Below are positions 17,511 to 26,871 of a DNA stretch of 64,000 bases, one piece after another. Location: contig NZ_CP022685.1 in NCBI RefSeq assembly GCF_002556545.1, forward strand, positions 9,547,875 through 9,611,874. The letters run 5' to 3'. The stretch is from Streptomyces formicae (GTDB lineage: Bacteria > Actinomycetota > Actinomycetes > Streptomycetales > Streptomycetaceae). Each line of letters opens with the position of its first letter. The stretch's first letter is position 1. The notes beneath the pieces are model-generated. The model saw only the letters and a list, made by a program, of their open reading frames with translations, had not been told where the DNA came from and did not search any database. The position numbers and the translations under genes are program-made.

Positions 17511-18086
17511 TGCGGGCGGGCTACGACGGGACGAGCCCGCGGGGAACCGTTTCGTTCGGAGACTGGGCCTTCTGCGTCGAGGAAGAGCGCCAGAGGGTCA
17601 AGTTGGCCGAGGTGATCGTGGCTGTGGAGAAACAGATGCCGGACTCCAGTAGCTGCTGGCCTCATCCTCGCCGCATTGCCCGCACAGGCAACGGGCGAGT
17701 CGTCCGGACTCAGCAGATCCGGCAGTTGTCGGCTGCGGAGGGGTCCTGATCGTCGCGGTATTCGCCCTGCCAGGGTTTCTCGCGAAGGACGGTCCGCTGG
17801 CGGTCTACATGACCGCTCTTGCACATGGTGATGGGGGCTCTCTGGGCGAGGGAGAGGCTGCGGTCATGATCCGGGCCGCCGGTAGGCGACCCGCGCGCGG
17901 ATCCCGTGCAGCGCCAGGGCACGCCTCTTGTGGCTGTGAGTGGTAGCTGGGGCCTGGGATGGGTGACTGGAACCGGAGCCGAGTTCAGGTCGGACGTCCT
18001 CCGTGACGGAGATGGGAGCCCTGTCAGTGTCGGCAACTTCAGTCGGAACAGGTGCAGTTGAGGTCGATCCTTGGATACTGGTGAGC
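17511..18086. other. Stretch without a recognisable gene
   Basis: Lies between a transposase remnant and a small membrane-protein gene. No frame has convincing coding character; it is probably insertion debris. Confidence 0.35.
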
Positions 18087-18365
18087 ATGACGAACAGTGG
18101 GTCAGGGTGGCGGCCGAAGGGGTACACAGGGCCGGGTTGGGAGCCACCCAAGGGTCCGTCCGACGGCCCGCCCGAGAACAACGAAGGCGCCTCAGGGGGA
18201 CGATCGCGTTGGAGTCGGCCGGGTGTGGCTGCGGTGATCGCGGTCGCGATTTGGACCGTCCTCGCTTACCAGTGGACTGAGCAAAACGACTGCGGGGTCG
18301 CTGAGTCGTACGGACTGGTCCTTTCCCACGGAACTCCGGATCGTTGGGAGAGGTGCGGAGATTAG
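18087..18365 (+). CDS. Small single-pass membrane protein (92 aa)
   Basis: From ATG 18087: a Gly/Pro-rich cytoplasmic part (GPGWEPPKGPSDGPPENN), one membrane helix (PGVAAVIAVAIWTVLAY) and a short tail with two Cys. The frame is open 28 codons upstream, but that part is not protein-like. Unknown function. Confidence 0.45.
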   Translation: MTNSGSGWRPKGYTGPGWEPPKGPSDGPPENNEGASGGRSRWSRPGVAAVIAVAIWTVLAYQWTEQNDCGVAESYGLVLSHGTPDRWERCGD

Positions 18366-18439
18366 AGGGCAGGCGACTTCTGGCGTCAGGCCCTGGGATG
18401 TGTGCGGCGGCCTCCGCGTTATGAAGGTGGTGACTGGAT

Positions 18440-18650
18440 CGTCCTGGAGCCTGCGCCGGGTGTGCCTGGTGTCGCGATCGCGATGGACGTGAGCGAGAGC
18501 CCCGCGGAGGAGTTTCCCCGTATTCAAGTTGATCTCGACGCCGGTGAGAGCGAGTTTGACCAGGAAGTCGGCGGCGAAGCAGTCGTCGTCAGTGAGGGAC
18601 GGCGCGAGTCGGTTCCGCTCGGCGGCCTCTTCGTAGGGCCTGAAGCGGGT
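18440..18650 (-). pseudogene. Gene fragment on the minus strand
   Basis: A protein-like stretch (RFTRFRPYEEAAERNRLAPS, then DDDCFAADFLVKLALTG) is read leftward without a start and runs out into low-quality sequence. No family recognised. Boundaries are approximate. Confidence 0.3.
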
Positions 18651-19048
18651 GAACCTAGACCGCGCCCCGCCGCGTCACGCGGCCAAGCTTCCCCTTACTC
18701 CTTGTGAAGCGACCAGCCGGTCCGCCCCTGCAACACGTGCACCGCCGAGTACGGTACGAGGTCCAACCGACGTGAGAGGGGCGGCAGTGGCGGCACCCAT
18801 GTACGAACCCGCCGACGAGGTGACGACAACATTCACTGATCCTGACCTCCCTGAAGGCATAAGAGGCGTCGTCAGATAAGTTCACAAGGACCCGGTCGAT
18901 GGCGTCGACGTGGATTTCTCGACAGGCCCCTTCAACGTGATGGCGAGTGGACTCCAGCTTCTTGAATCCCCCGCATAGGTACATGAAACGAGCGATCACG
19001 TCACGCAGTTACTTGCAGCTCGCATCCCATCACCGGTGTCGCCAAGAG
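18651..19048. other. Stretch without a recognisable gene
   Basis: Only short, low-quality frames are present between a gene fragment and a truncated Tat signal gene. Confidence 0.35.
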
Positions 19049-19246
19049 CTAGCTCGCGCGGTCACTCGAAACGAGCTGGACCTGTGTCGGAATGAACCTC
19101 CGCAACCGTGGGGCGCCGACGCCGACCTCCCGACCGGGCCCGGCGCCCACCAACTGCGTTCCTGCGGCAGCCATGCCTGCGGCCGTAACTCCGCCCCCCC
19201 CGAGCAGTCGACGCCGGTCGATACCCCGTAAGGAATCCGATTCCAT
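19049..19246 (-). pseudogene. Truncated gene for a Tat-exported protein
   Basis: The ATG at 19246 follows a GAGAGGGA ribosome binding site and begins a twin-arginine signal peptide (DRRRLLGGGGVTAAGMAAAG). The frame stops after 65 residues, soon after the signal, so only the 5' end of a secreted enzyme gene seems to be left. An intact micro-protein is possible but unlikely. Confidence 0.5.
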
Positions 19247-19426
19247 GAGTACGTCCCTCTCTTGATCGACGAACCGACCGTGGATGTGCGGTGGTTCATG
19301 CCGGCACTGAAGACGTAGGGGTGTTGCGCAGACGTATGCGCTTTTCGATACGTCCGCGATACACCCCCACGAGAGGTCACGCATCGAGGCGGGGATCCAG
19401 GGTGTGCTCACATCCGCCGACGGGTT

Positions 19427-20241
19427 CTAGGGTGCTCCGTCGTCGCCCTCGCCGTAGCCGGGGTAGTAGCAGCGCCCGGCGTCGCCGCCGCCTTCACACC
19501 GGAAGTCGAGGGACTCGAAGGGCCGCACTATCGTGGAGCGGGCGCCCGGGGTGACAGAGCTGAGGACGACGTCGTAGCTGCCGCTACCCCTCGCCTTGAA
19601 CTCCAGTTGCTTGCTTTTGCCCCCCCCTCGGTGAACGTGAAGTTCCTGGTGGCGCCGACGGGTACCGTGGCGCGGTCCTCCGATACGAAGCCGCCGATCG
19701 GCTGCGGAACCCAGTCCTCGATCTTGCGTGCGGCGGCGACCGGCGTGATCGCGATCCCGTCCGCGACGGACTTGTTCTGCACTGTCATCTCGAGGAGGTT
19801 CGTGCCGCGTCCGCTCAGGTGGAAGTGGAGCTGGAGGCGGATGTCGCCCCGGTAGACACAGCCGTTGCGGCCGCAGTCGTAGACGGGCCCTTGCCTGCCG
19901 GACGCGCTCTTCGAGAGCTTCCAGCCGTAGTAGTAGCCGTCGGCTCCTTGGTCGACGGTGTACCCGTACCCGGAGGCCCTCTTGGTGTTGATCAGTTTCC
20001 GGGCGCCTTCGACACTGCCCGCTTTGCGATAGGCCTGTTCGCACTCCTGCCGCGATTCCAGACAGACCCACCGCTGGGACTTCTGCCCCACGGGGTGTTC
20101 GGGGGCGGCGGCCGCGGTGGGTGTCGCCACTGCCGCGGAGAGCAGGGCTCCCGCGCCGAATCCCGCAGGGGTTTGAACCTTCTGCAACCGATGCCGTAGA
20201 CCTCGTGCGGTACTGAAGGGAACGTCATGGAACTCGCCCAA
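19427..20241 (-). pseudogene. Secreted protein gene with a frameshift at a G8 tract
   Basis: The N-terminal frame (leftward from about 20190) has a signal-like segment (GAGALLSAAVATPTAAAAPE) and then YGYTVDQGADGYYYGWKLSK and CGRNGCVYRGDIRLQLHF, ending at NFTFTEGG. Across the C8/G8 run at 19620-19627 the natural continuation (KSKQLEFKARGSGSYDVVLS, then a Cys-containing tail to a stop at 19427) is in another frame; one extra G would join them. No good start codon is seen: the region before the signal peptide is overlain by the VOC pseudogene on the other strand. Disabled gene, slippage site or sequencing error. Confidence 0.55.
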
Positions 20242-20562
20242 GTCCTGCTTCTCGTCGCGGACTTCATCAGGTGCTACCGCTTCTGCCGCGGCGTACTGGA
20301 CTCACGCCGCTGTTCGACGCGGAGCACGGTCCGTACGCGAAGTTCACCCCCGACGGCGGCACCGCGGGCTTCGCCCTGCAGGACCGCACACAGATGGCCG
20401 AGGTGCTGGGCGAACTCGCAGCGGAGGCGACCGGGTACCGGTCCCTCGTCGTCCTACGAGTCGACGATGTGGACCGCTACTGCGAGGAGATCACCGGGCG
20501 AGGAGCCTTGCTCGTCCACAGTCCGGCCCCCAGTCCAGGAGTGGCTGGCCCTGCGTGGGTGA
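20227..20562 (+). pseudogene. Decayed VOC-family paralogue
   Basis: It starts MELAQVLLLVADF and is clearly a copy of the VOC gene at 7863. A missing G near 20299 (GTACTGGACTC in place of CTGGGACTC) shifts the frame after residue 24; the rest (LFDAEHGPYAKFTPDGG, TQMAEVLGELAAE, VDDVDRYCEEI) continues in the next frame. A second lesion removes roughly 60 bases near the end, including the strand with the final metal ligand, before the shared QEWLALRG tail. Two independent lesions make a sequencing error unlikely to explain everything. Confidence 0.85.
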
Positions 20563-20591
20563 CGTGACGTCTTAGGGATCCGGATGGGTTC

Positions 20592-21572
20592 CTACGGCAC
20601 CGATGCGGGCGATGCGAGTGATGCGGCCAGCGAGACTGCGAGCCTGCTGGCTTGCTCGGGGCGCGGGTTGGCGCCGGTCAGCACCGTCGCCACACGATCA
20701 CCCGGGACGGCGCCCTCGGCGATCGCCGCCAGGCCCGCCGCACCGGCCGGCTCCAGCACGATGCCAAGCGTGCGCGCCGCCAACTCCATGGCGGAGGCGA
20801 TGGATTCGTCCGTCACCAGGACGACCTCGTCCACCAGCTCACGGGCACGCCGCACGGAGGCCTCCAACGGGGTACGTATCGCGATACCGTCGGCGAAGGT
20901 GCCGCCATGCTTGACGGTGACCGGGCGGCCAACGCGCAGACTCTCCCTCATCGAGGGAACACCCGAGGCGTTGACACCCACGATGCGTGTGCCGGGCGCG
21001 TGTTCCTTGGTCCAGCGCGCGACACCATTGATCAGTGCGCCGTCGCCGACCGGCAGCACGATCGCGTCGAAGCGCGCGCCGCGAGTGAGTTCGACCCCGA
21101 TCGTTCCCGCGCCCTCGGCGACCGCCGCCTGAAGGCCGTCCTGGATATGGACCAGTTGAGGGTGGCGCGCGGCGTGAGCGGCCGCAGCCTCGCGCGCCGA
21201 GGCTCCCTCGGGCCCGGCGACGACCACACGCGCGCCGAAGGCCTCGATACGAGCCCGTTTGGCGGGGTTGATGGTCTCGGGCACGAACACCTCCACCGAC
21301 ATCCCGCGGGTGCGCCCCGCATACGCGAGGGCCTGCCCGAAGTTGCCGGAGCTGGCACACACCACCGCGGTGCCCGCGGCAAGCGTGCTCAGCATCATGT
21401 CAGCGCCCCGGCCCTTGAAACTGCGCACCGGGTTGGCCGTCTCCAGCTTCACCGTCACGCAGCGCCCGCCCAGCGCATGGCACAGCTGCTCGTCCACGTA
21501 CTGCGGGGTGTCGAGGAACACCGGGTCGATCACGCGCAGAGCCTTCTCGATCCGTGTCACATCCAGATCCAT
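20592..21572 (-). CDS. PLP-dependent threonine dehydratase / serine racemase-like enzyme
   Basis: A 326-residue fold-type II PLP enzyme. The Schiff-base Lys is in NPVRSFKGRGAD (about residue 54), the phosphate and substrate loop is ASSGNFGQALAYAG, and the C-terminal cofactor-binding Ser/Thr lies in VLTGANPRP. Such enzymes eliminate or racemise the hydroxyl amino acids Ser and Thr. It is divergent from an AsnC/Lrp gene 104 bases away, the usual arrangement of an amino-acid enzyme with its regulator. Confidence 0.85.
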   Translation of the reverse strand: MDLDVTRIEKALRVIDPVFLDTPQYVDEQLCHALGGRCVTVKLETANPVRSFKGRGADMMLSTLAAGTAVVCASSGNFGQALAYAGRTRGMSVEVFVPETINPAKRARIEAFGARVVVAGPEGASAREAAAAHAARHPQLVHIQDGLQAAVAEGAGTIGVELTRGARFDAIVLPVGDGALINGVARWTKEHAPGTRIVGVNASGVPSMRESLRVGRPVTVKHGGTFADGIAIRTPLEASVRRARELVDEVVLVTDESIASAMELAARTLGIVLEPAGAAGLAAIAEGAVPGDRVATVLTGANPRPEQASRLAVSLAASLASPASVP

Positions 21573-21676
21573 GCCTGCCGCCTTCCTGAGCCGAGGACGT
21601 CCGGACCAAGCCGACGCTAACGGAGCGACCGATCAAGGCGATTGAGGATTTTCGCGCGGGCACGCAATAATCTCGC

Positions 21677-22171
21677 GTGCCCGAGATACCTCCGCCCCAC
21701 CTGGACGACATCGACACCCACCTGCTGGACCTCCTCCAGCACGACGCCGAACGCACCCTGCACGATCTCGGCGAAGAGGTCGGACTCTCGCCCAGCGCAG
21801 TCCAGCGCCGCATCGCCCGCTACCGCAAGCACGGTCTGATCAGCAGGCAGGTCGCCGTCCTTGACCCACATCGTTTCGGGCCCGTGGTGCTGGCAGCGGT
21901 CATGGTGACGCTCGATCAGGAATCGTTCGAGCACCACCGCGTCTTCGCGACGCGGATGAATGCTGAACCGCAGGTCCAGCAGTGTTACCGGACCGCGGGC
22001 CCATGGGACTACCTGGTCGTGATGGCGGCGCCGAGCACACGTGAGTGCGGCCGCCTGGGCGACCGTTTGTTCAAGGCGGACGACAACATCCGGCGCTACG
22101 AAACCCTGGTCGTCTTCGACACCGTCAAGTCCGGCCTGACCTTTCCCCTGCCGCTCTGGCCGGCCCCTTGA
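21677..22171 (+). CDS. AsnC/Lrp-family transcriptional regulator
   Basis: A 164-residue protein with an N-terminal winged HTH (LDDIDTHLLDLLQHDAERT, then LSPSAVQRRIARYRKHGLI) and a C-terminal RAM ligand-binding domain (YRTAGPWDYLVVMAAPS). GTG start. It most likely responds to an amino acid and controls the divergent PLP enzyme gene. Confidence 0.88.
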   Translation: MPEIPPPHLDDIDTHLLDLLQHDAERTLHDLGEEVGLSPSAVQRRIARYRKHGLISRQVAVLDPHRFGPVVLAAVMVTLDQESFEHHRVFATRMNAEPQVQQCYRTAGPWDYLVVMAAPSTRECGRLGDRLFKADDNIRRYETLVVFDTVKSGLTFPLPLWPAP

Positions 22172-22815
22172 GAGGCGTCGTCGGAGTGGTCCGGCCGGGG
22201 TGAAGCGCAACCCCACAGCCTGCTGGGCCCGTTGGCGTGTCCGTCCAAGGCGAGGAGCTGGTGATCGATGAGCCATGCGACCCATTTCCGCAGGGCCTCT
22301 TCCGTGCTGATCTGGCATTCCGCCGCAGCCGCTACGCCGAAGAGGAGCAGGAGCGTCGTTCACTAGCTGGTTCGCGATGTGCAGTAGCCGCTGCAGCACA
22401 TCACCATGCTGGGACCGGCGCCCCTTCGGCTGCGCACGGAGTTGCTTGCGATACCGGAAGTCGGCGGCCAGCAGACCGGTACCACGAGCCGCACCGAGGT
22501 TGCACGCACAGGCTGTCATGCTCGAAAAACGACACGAGGCGAAGTGGAGATCTCCTCTGTCCCCCACGTGGCGTGGCGCCGAGGGACAACGAGCGGGCGT
22601 TGGCGATTCGCACGGCGAGGGCTCTCAGAGCGCGCGACGGCACCGTCCCACCCGGGTCCCCCACCAACGCGCGGGACCTTTCGGTCCGGCCAGGGGCTGT
22701 GTGGGGGCGGGGGCTGTTGCAGGTCACGGAAGTGACCGTGGGTCAGTCGGTGGCCGAGAGGCCGTTTCGACCGGGGCGGTGCGCCGGTGCGCTTCGTGAA
22801 GGGGGGGAGACGTGA
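22172..22815. other. Stretch without a recognisable gene
   Basis: Overlapping open frames exist on both strands (for instance a minus-strand stretch with FRYRKQLRAQPKGRRSQHG) but none has a start site or a family signature. Probably degenerate accessory DNA. Confidence 0.35.
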
Positions 22816-23089
22816 AAGGGCGTTGCTGTACTACGCGAGACCGCCGCGGTCGCCCGGCCTAACCCCGCCGCCTACGCCTGGAACCTGCACACCCACTACG
22901 TCACCGCCCGCACCGGCACCACCACCAGCCGGGAACAGGACACGGCTCTCATGCACGACGGGCTCCACCTCACCGTCGACCGCATCGCCACCCTCACCGG
23001 CACCGAACCCGCCACCGTCACCGCCCTGCTCGCCGCCGCACGACGCTGGATCGGACAACCAGCACGAGGGCGAGGATGAACAAGCTCGC
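22816..23089 (+). pseudogene. 3' fragment of an unrecognised accessory gene
   Basis: Strongly biased codons encode NPAAYAWNLHTHYVTARTGT, then LHLTVDRIATLTGTEPATVT and LLAAARRWIGQPARG before a TGA at 23087. A TGA lies directly upstream in frame, so there is no start. It resembles the end of small proteins carried by Streptomyces integrative elements, but I cannot name it. Confidence 0.4.
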
Positions 23090-23436
23090 CCCCGTTGGCC
23101 GTGATGGAGGTGTTGGGCCGAGCCACCCGGGCGCGGCACTGGATGTCCGCCGCGCGCCCGTCGCGCTGCTGCTCCAGCACTCGCACAGCGGAGCGGTGAA
23201 CCGTGATCGTCCTGGTGGTACTTCTCCGACAGTGTTCAGAGAGGGGGCGGGGCAGCCATAGGTGGGATCGGTCCCCGGCGTGCGAACTGCTGCTGTCAGA
23301 GTCCGAGCTGCCCACGTCATGTCGCCACGGCGGTTTCGGGCTGTTCAAACTGTGGAGGATCAGCGTCTCGAGGACGGGCGGCGGGCTGAGGCACTCAGGA
23401 GCTCAATCTGGGTACGTCGGTGCGATCCACGAGTCG
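23090..23436. other. Stretch without a recognisable gene
   Basis: Between a 3' gene fragment and the end of a low-GC gene. No credible coding frame. Confidence 0.35.
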
Positions 23437-24630
23437 TTACTGGTTCCGGTATTTTTGATCAAGGGTCCAAACGTAGTACCAACGCCCATCGCGAATCGGC
23501 TGCTTGCTGCTGTCCGCGAACTGATTCAGTACTGGCCACAAGGAAGTGCTCGTCACGAGGCCCGCGAGAGCTGCGTTCATTAGCGATCCATTCACCGCCG
23601 TCAACGTTGCAACGGTCAATCCGATTGATCCGTGTGTGGCCGCGAGTATCCGCTGGCGCTTCGGGCTTTTCAACTGGGCGTTAACGGAAAGTATCTGATC
23701 TTGGATTTCGCGCTCGATCTTCGCGAGGCCCTTTTCGGATTGATTCGACTCCAGCTCTCGCCCCATGCCGTCGAATTGATCCCTCAGGAAGCCGCGAAAT
23801 CCTTCATATGACGAGAACTCGTTTACGGTGATTTCGCTGAAATCGCGAAGGGTCACCCCATCGATGAAGGGGAGGTCGATGCGAGCGACAGGGCGGATCA
23901 GTTCGCCCTTTTCGGGGGTTGCTCCTGAGGCGTCGATGATTCTTTTGTCTCGGACAATGTAATCAATCGGGTTGACTGGGGGCTGGGCGACGCTGCCCGC
24001 GAGGTGGTGTCCGGAGCGTGCGGCTTGACCGCGGCGTTCCTCGACCCTCTCCGGCCGGTACAGGCCGTCCATGGCCGCATACGGTGCGGGGCGACGCCTT
24101 CTGGTGAACGTGTCAACCTCTGGCGGCTCCATCCTTGTGGCGTATGAGTAAATTGGGAGATACCACCAGAGTCCTGCCTCGAGCATTTCCTTGCTATCTC
24201 TGATCCATTCCCCCAGGGCGGGCAGATCGGGGCAGTGGATTCCGAAGTACTCCACCGGGACTTCGTAAGACGTCGGAATCTGCATGCTCAGGTCCGTGTA
24301 ATGTCCGATCGGTACGTACCGTGAAGATCCGCGATGGCTTAAAAGGAGCGTGTCGGAGACTAGGGATGCACGTTTTGCGATGAACGCGAGCTCGCGGTTG
24401 TCTGTCGAAAGGCTTACGTGGTAGCGGGATCGCCTGGGGATCTTCTCGTAGCCTCCGCCCAGGTTGACTACGTGTGGCCACATGTACTTTGCGTATTGTC
24501 GGGCCACTGCCTCGCTCGGGAGGCTGGCGCGCCCCAGCTTTGCGTGTTCGAGTTCACGGAAGAATCCCTTCATTTTCTTGGCGATGAGGGGATCTTGTAT
24601 GCGTGAGCGGCGCCAGAATGGGTGGGGCAT
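23437..24630 (-). CDS. Low-GC hypothetical protein with a C-terminal membrane region (397 aa)
   Basis: I do not recognise this protein. The first 170 residues are a soluble domain (RRSRYHVSLSTDNRELAFIA, YFGIHCPDLPALGEWIRD, WWYLPIYSY). A variable linker follows, then a charged helical part (QFDGMGRELESNQSEKGLAK) and one or two hydrophobic helices near residues 328-365 (GSIGLTVATLTAVNGSLMNA). Third codon positions are often A or T, unlike the neighbours, which argues for recent arrival. It stands alone among remnants and IS debris. A membrane-anchored accessory role is possible but not shown. Confidence 0.65.
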   Translation of the reverse strand: MPHPFWRRSRIQDPLIAKKMKGFFRELEHAKLGRASLPSEAVARQYAKYMWPHVVNLGGGYEKIPRRSRYHVSLSTDNRELAFIAKRASLVSDTLLLSHRGSSRYVPIGHYTDLSMQIPTSYEVPVEYFGIHCPDLPALGEWIRDSKEMLEAGLWWYLPIYSYATRMEPPEVDTFTRRRRPAPYAAMDGLYRPERVEERRGQAARSGHHLAGSVAQPPVNPIDYIVRDKRIIDASGATPEKGELIRPVARIDLPFIDGVTLRDFSEITVNEFSSYEGFRGFLRDQFDGMGRELESNQSEKGLAKIEREIQDQILSVNAQLKSPKRQRILAATHGSIGLTVATLTAVNGSLMNAALAGLVTSTSLWPVLNQFADSSKQPIRDGRWYYVWTLDQKYRNQ

Positions 24631-25025
24631 GCGCAGATTATGGGGTGGACCTGGAGCCGTGTCCAGGGCGGCGTAGTGTCCCGGCCACGGTCCGTAAAGC
24701 TCTCCTGAGAAGCTGACCGCGGACCGGCTGCGAGCGGTGTCATTGCGAGGACGTCCTTATCGCGGAGTCGCCGCCCTTGAGATCGGCGCCTCGGGCGTCG
24801 ACGGCGAATCTTGCCCACCGCGATGCCCCGTCCAGCGACACTGCACCGCCCCGGTCACCGGCACCGGACCAATGCAGAATGCAGAAGCCGTCTTCGACGT
24901 GCTGCCCACTCAACGAACCAACGGATCGTCCGGCACGGACGTCGTCGGCACCCGCCGCAGCCGGAGGTTCAGAGTCGGAGTTCCTCTTCGCGACCGCGGC
25001 CGCCGCGCTCCGGGTGCGTCGGGCA
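24631..25025. other. Stretch without a recognisable gene
   Basis: The first 100 bases should contain the promoter of the leftward low-GC gene. The rest has frames of poor coding quality. Confidence 0.35.
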
Positions 25026-25463
25026 TCAGGCGGTTTCGTTGAGGAAGTCCTTCACGACTGGGATGGCGCGGTACTGGGTGAACTCGGCGCGCAGACCGGT
25101 CAGGGTGTCGCTGCCGCGGGCCGTGTTGACGCCGCCCATCAGGGCGACGGCCCGCTGCGCGGTGTCGACGGCGCCGTCCAGGTCGCCGAGCGCAAGGTAC
25201 GCCGACGATTGTCGAGCGAGATAGATCGAGGTGCCGCGGGGCTCTTTCTCCGGGGCGTACGGGTCGGGATGTGCGGCGGCCGCGGAGAAGTAGGTGAGGG
25301 CCCGGTGCGGTTCACCGAGGCTGAGTGCGGTGGAGGCCGCGGCCTGGGGAACTTCGCCCGTGGTGATCCAGTACATGGATGCCAGGTCCTGGCCCGGCGG
25401 GGTGCCCTGGTCGTACGCGCCGAGCGCGTTGTCGATCGCGCGGTACGCGGCTACAGGGCACAC
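25026..25463 (-). pseudogene. C-terminal fragment of a TPR-containing XRE-type regulator
   Basis: The sequence has the helical repeats typical of the C-terminal half of large Streptomyces XRE regulators (SLGEPHRALTYFSAAAA, STYLAR-like and ALGDLDGAVDTAQRAVALM, ending ALPVVKDFLNE-like). No HTH domain precedes it: the upstream DNA belongs to another gene fragment. A 5' deletion has removed about two thirds of the gene. Confidence 0.6.
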
Positions 25464-25590
25464 GCCTTCAGCCAGCTATCCGACCGGACATGCACGTAGG
25501 GGTAGTACAGGCAGAGTTCCGCCCCGCCCAGGTAGAGGTCCCCCTTCAACTGCACGCAGATGCCTCCAGATCGCCGCCCATGCTCGTACG
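25451..25590 (-). pseudogene. N-terminal fragment of a hypothetical protein fused to the TPR fragment
   Basis: Leftward frame reading CVQLKGDLYLGGAELCLYYP and then YVHVRSDSWLKACAL before a TAG at 25451-25453. The LYYPYVH-x-R-x-D-x-WLK pattern resembles the start of a family of Streptomyces hypothetical proteins (DUF6236-like, from memory). It is cut off exactly where the TPR fragment begins, marking a deletion joint. Confidence 0.45.
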
Positions 25591-26022
25591 AGGCCCCCGT
25601 TCAGTGTCGCGTGCGGCGGGGCCGGGCCCGCCGCCCTTTCCCGAGAATCCCCCGCCCTGTGCCGGGATTGAGCCGGACAGGGCTGCCATGATCAGCCAGC
25701 GTCGCGGCTCGGTAAAGCCCGCACCGGAAGCGGGACCGCGTCCGGACCGTGCTCGGTCGTCGCCTCTTCGCGCATCGGCTGCTCGCCCGGGGCCCGCACC
25801 ACCTGGAAGTCGCTCAGAGGCTCGGGCTGCGCCCGGAGACCGCGGGCGAGTGCTGCACCGCGCGAAGCATGGTCGCGCGCGGCTGTCCCACCGGCATCAT
25901 CGAACCCATGCCGCGCGGCCCACGTGACGCGCCGCCCGCCCACTTCGCGTAACCCCGACGGTCGTCATCTTCAGGGTGGCCAAACAGGTACCACGTCTAC
26001 TTACCATCGGTCTCCGCCGCCT
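25591..26022. other. Stretch without a recognisable gene
   Basis: Short frames of unclear quality precede a cluster of inverted repeats and a transposase gene. Confidence 0.35.
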
Positions 26023-26143
26023 GCGGTGATGTCACAACCCCTTGGGACATCACCGCTCTTTCATGTGACGTCACAGGGTCTGACCTGGGCGAAAACGGCA
26101 CCACGGGGATGGTGCTGGGGAATGTCACACCGCGTCACACGCA
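26023..26143. promoter_or_regulatory. Cluster of inverted repeats with GTCACA motifs
   Basis: A perfect 11-base inverted repeat (GCGGTGATGTC at 26023-26033 and GACATCACCGC at 26046-26056) is followed by a perfect 12-base palindrome TGTGACGTCACA (26064-26075). Two more GTCACA boxes come at about 26124-26143. The spacing is operator-like. The only gene downstream is the damaged transposase at 26283, so these may be sites for a regulator whose target gene was lost, or insertion-element sequence. Confidence 0.5.
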
Positions 26144-26282
26144 GTTCACCATGGAACAGCCCCGCAGGGACGTCGCCTAACGACTCGTAACGAAATGAGC
26201 TCGTGGATGCATCGGGAATGATCCTGCGTCAGCTCCCGTTGACGCGTCCGGATGGGGGTGTAAGTCAGTCGAGACGAAGAGA

Positions 26283-26800
26283 GTGAGCAAGCCGTGGGAG
26301 GTCGACGACGGACTGTGGACACGGATCGAGCCGCTGGTGCTGGTGGTCCAGCGCCGGTACCGTCACCCTGGCCGACGGCGCTTGGATGGTTGGCAGGTGT
26401 TCTGCAGAATTCTGTTTGTCGTCCACACAGGTATCCCGTGGCGGTTTCTGCCCCAGGAACTGGGCTTCGGCTCGGGGATGACGTGCTGGAGACGGCTTCG
26501 GGATTGGAACGAGGCCGGAGTCCGGCAACGGCTGCACGAGCTGCTGCTCGCCGAGTTGCGGACGGCCGACATGCTCGTCCTTTCTAGGGCTGCCGTCGAC
26601 TCCAGCCATATCCGGGCGATGAAGCGTGGGCCGGCCACGGACCGGTCGTGCGGGCCGTCTCTGTCCGCGGCGCCGGACCGGTCTGCCGGACTCTGTCACG
26701 ACCGCCGCCCTCGGTGTGGACACGGGGGCAGGGCCCGATGCGCTTCTTCACCTGGACAGTGCCTCCGGCGGTGACGGGAACCAGCACCTCAACGATCCTC
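26283..26800 (+). pseudogene. IS5-family transposase, 5' half followed by frameshifted sequence
   Basis: The first 120 residues are a standard IS5-group N-terminus: WEVDDGLWTRIEPLV, GRRRLDGWQVFCRILFVVHT, GIPWRFLPQELGFGSGMTCW and the catalytic-Asp motif AAVDSSHIRAMKRGP. After about 26640 the expected GPSPVDRARPGSKH region is broken and related bits appear in other frames before ending near 26800. The rest of the enzyme is absent. Inactive; possibly the same element type as the remnant at 17255. Confidence 0.75.
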
Positions 26801-26871
26801 GTGCCTGCGGACCGAGGCACTTCCTGCGTTCGTGAACCAGTGGGGCAGCCTGTGCAGACGCGAGGCTGGGA

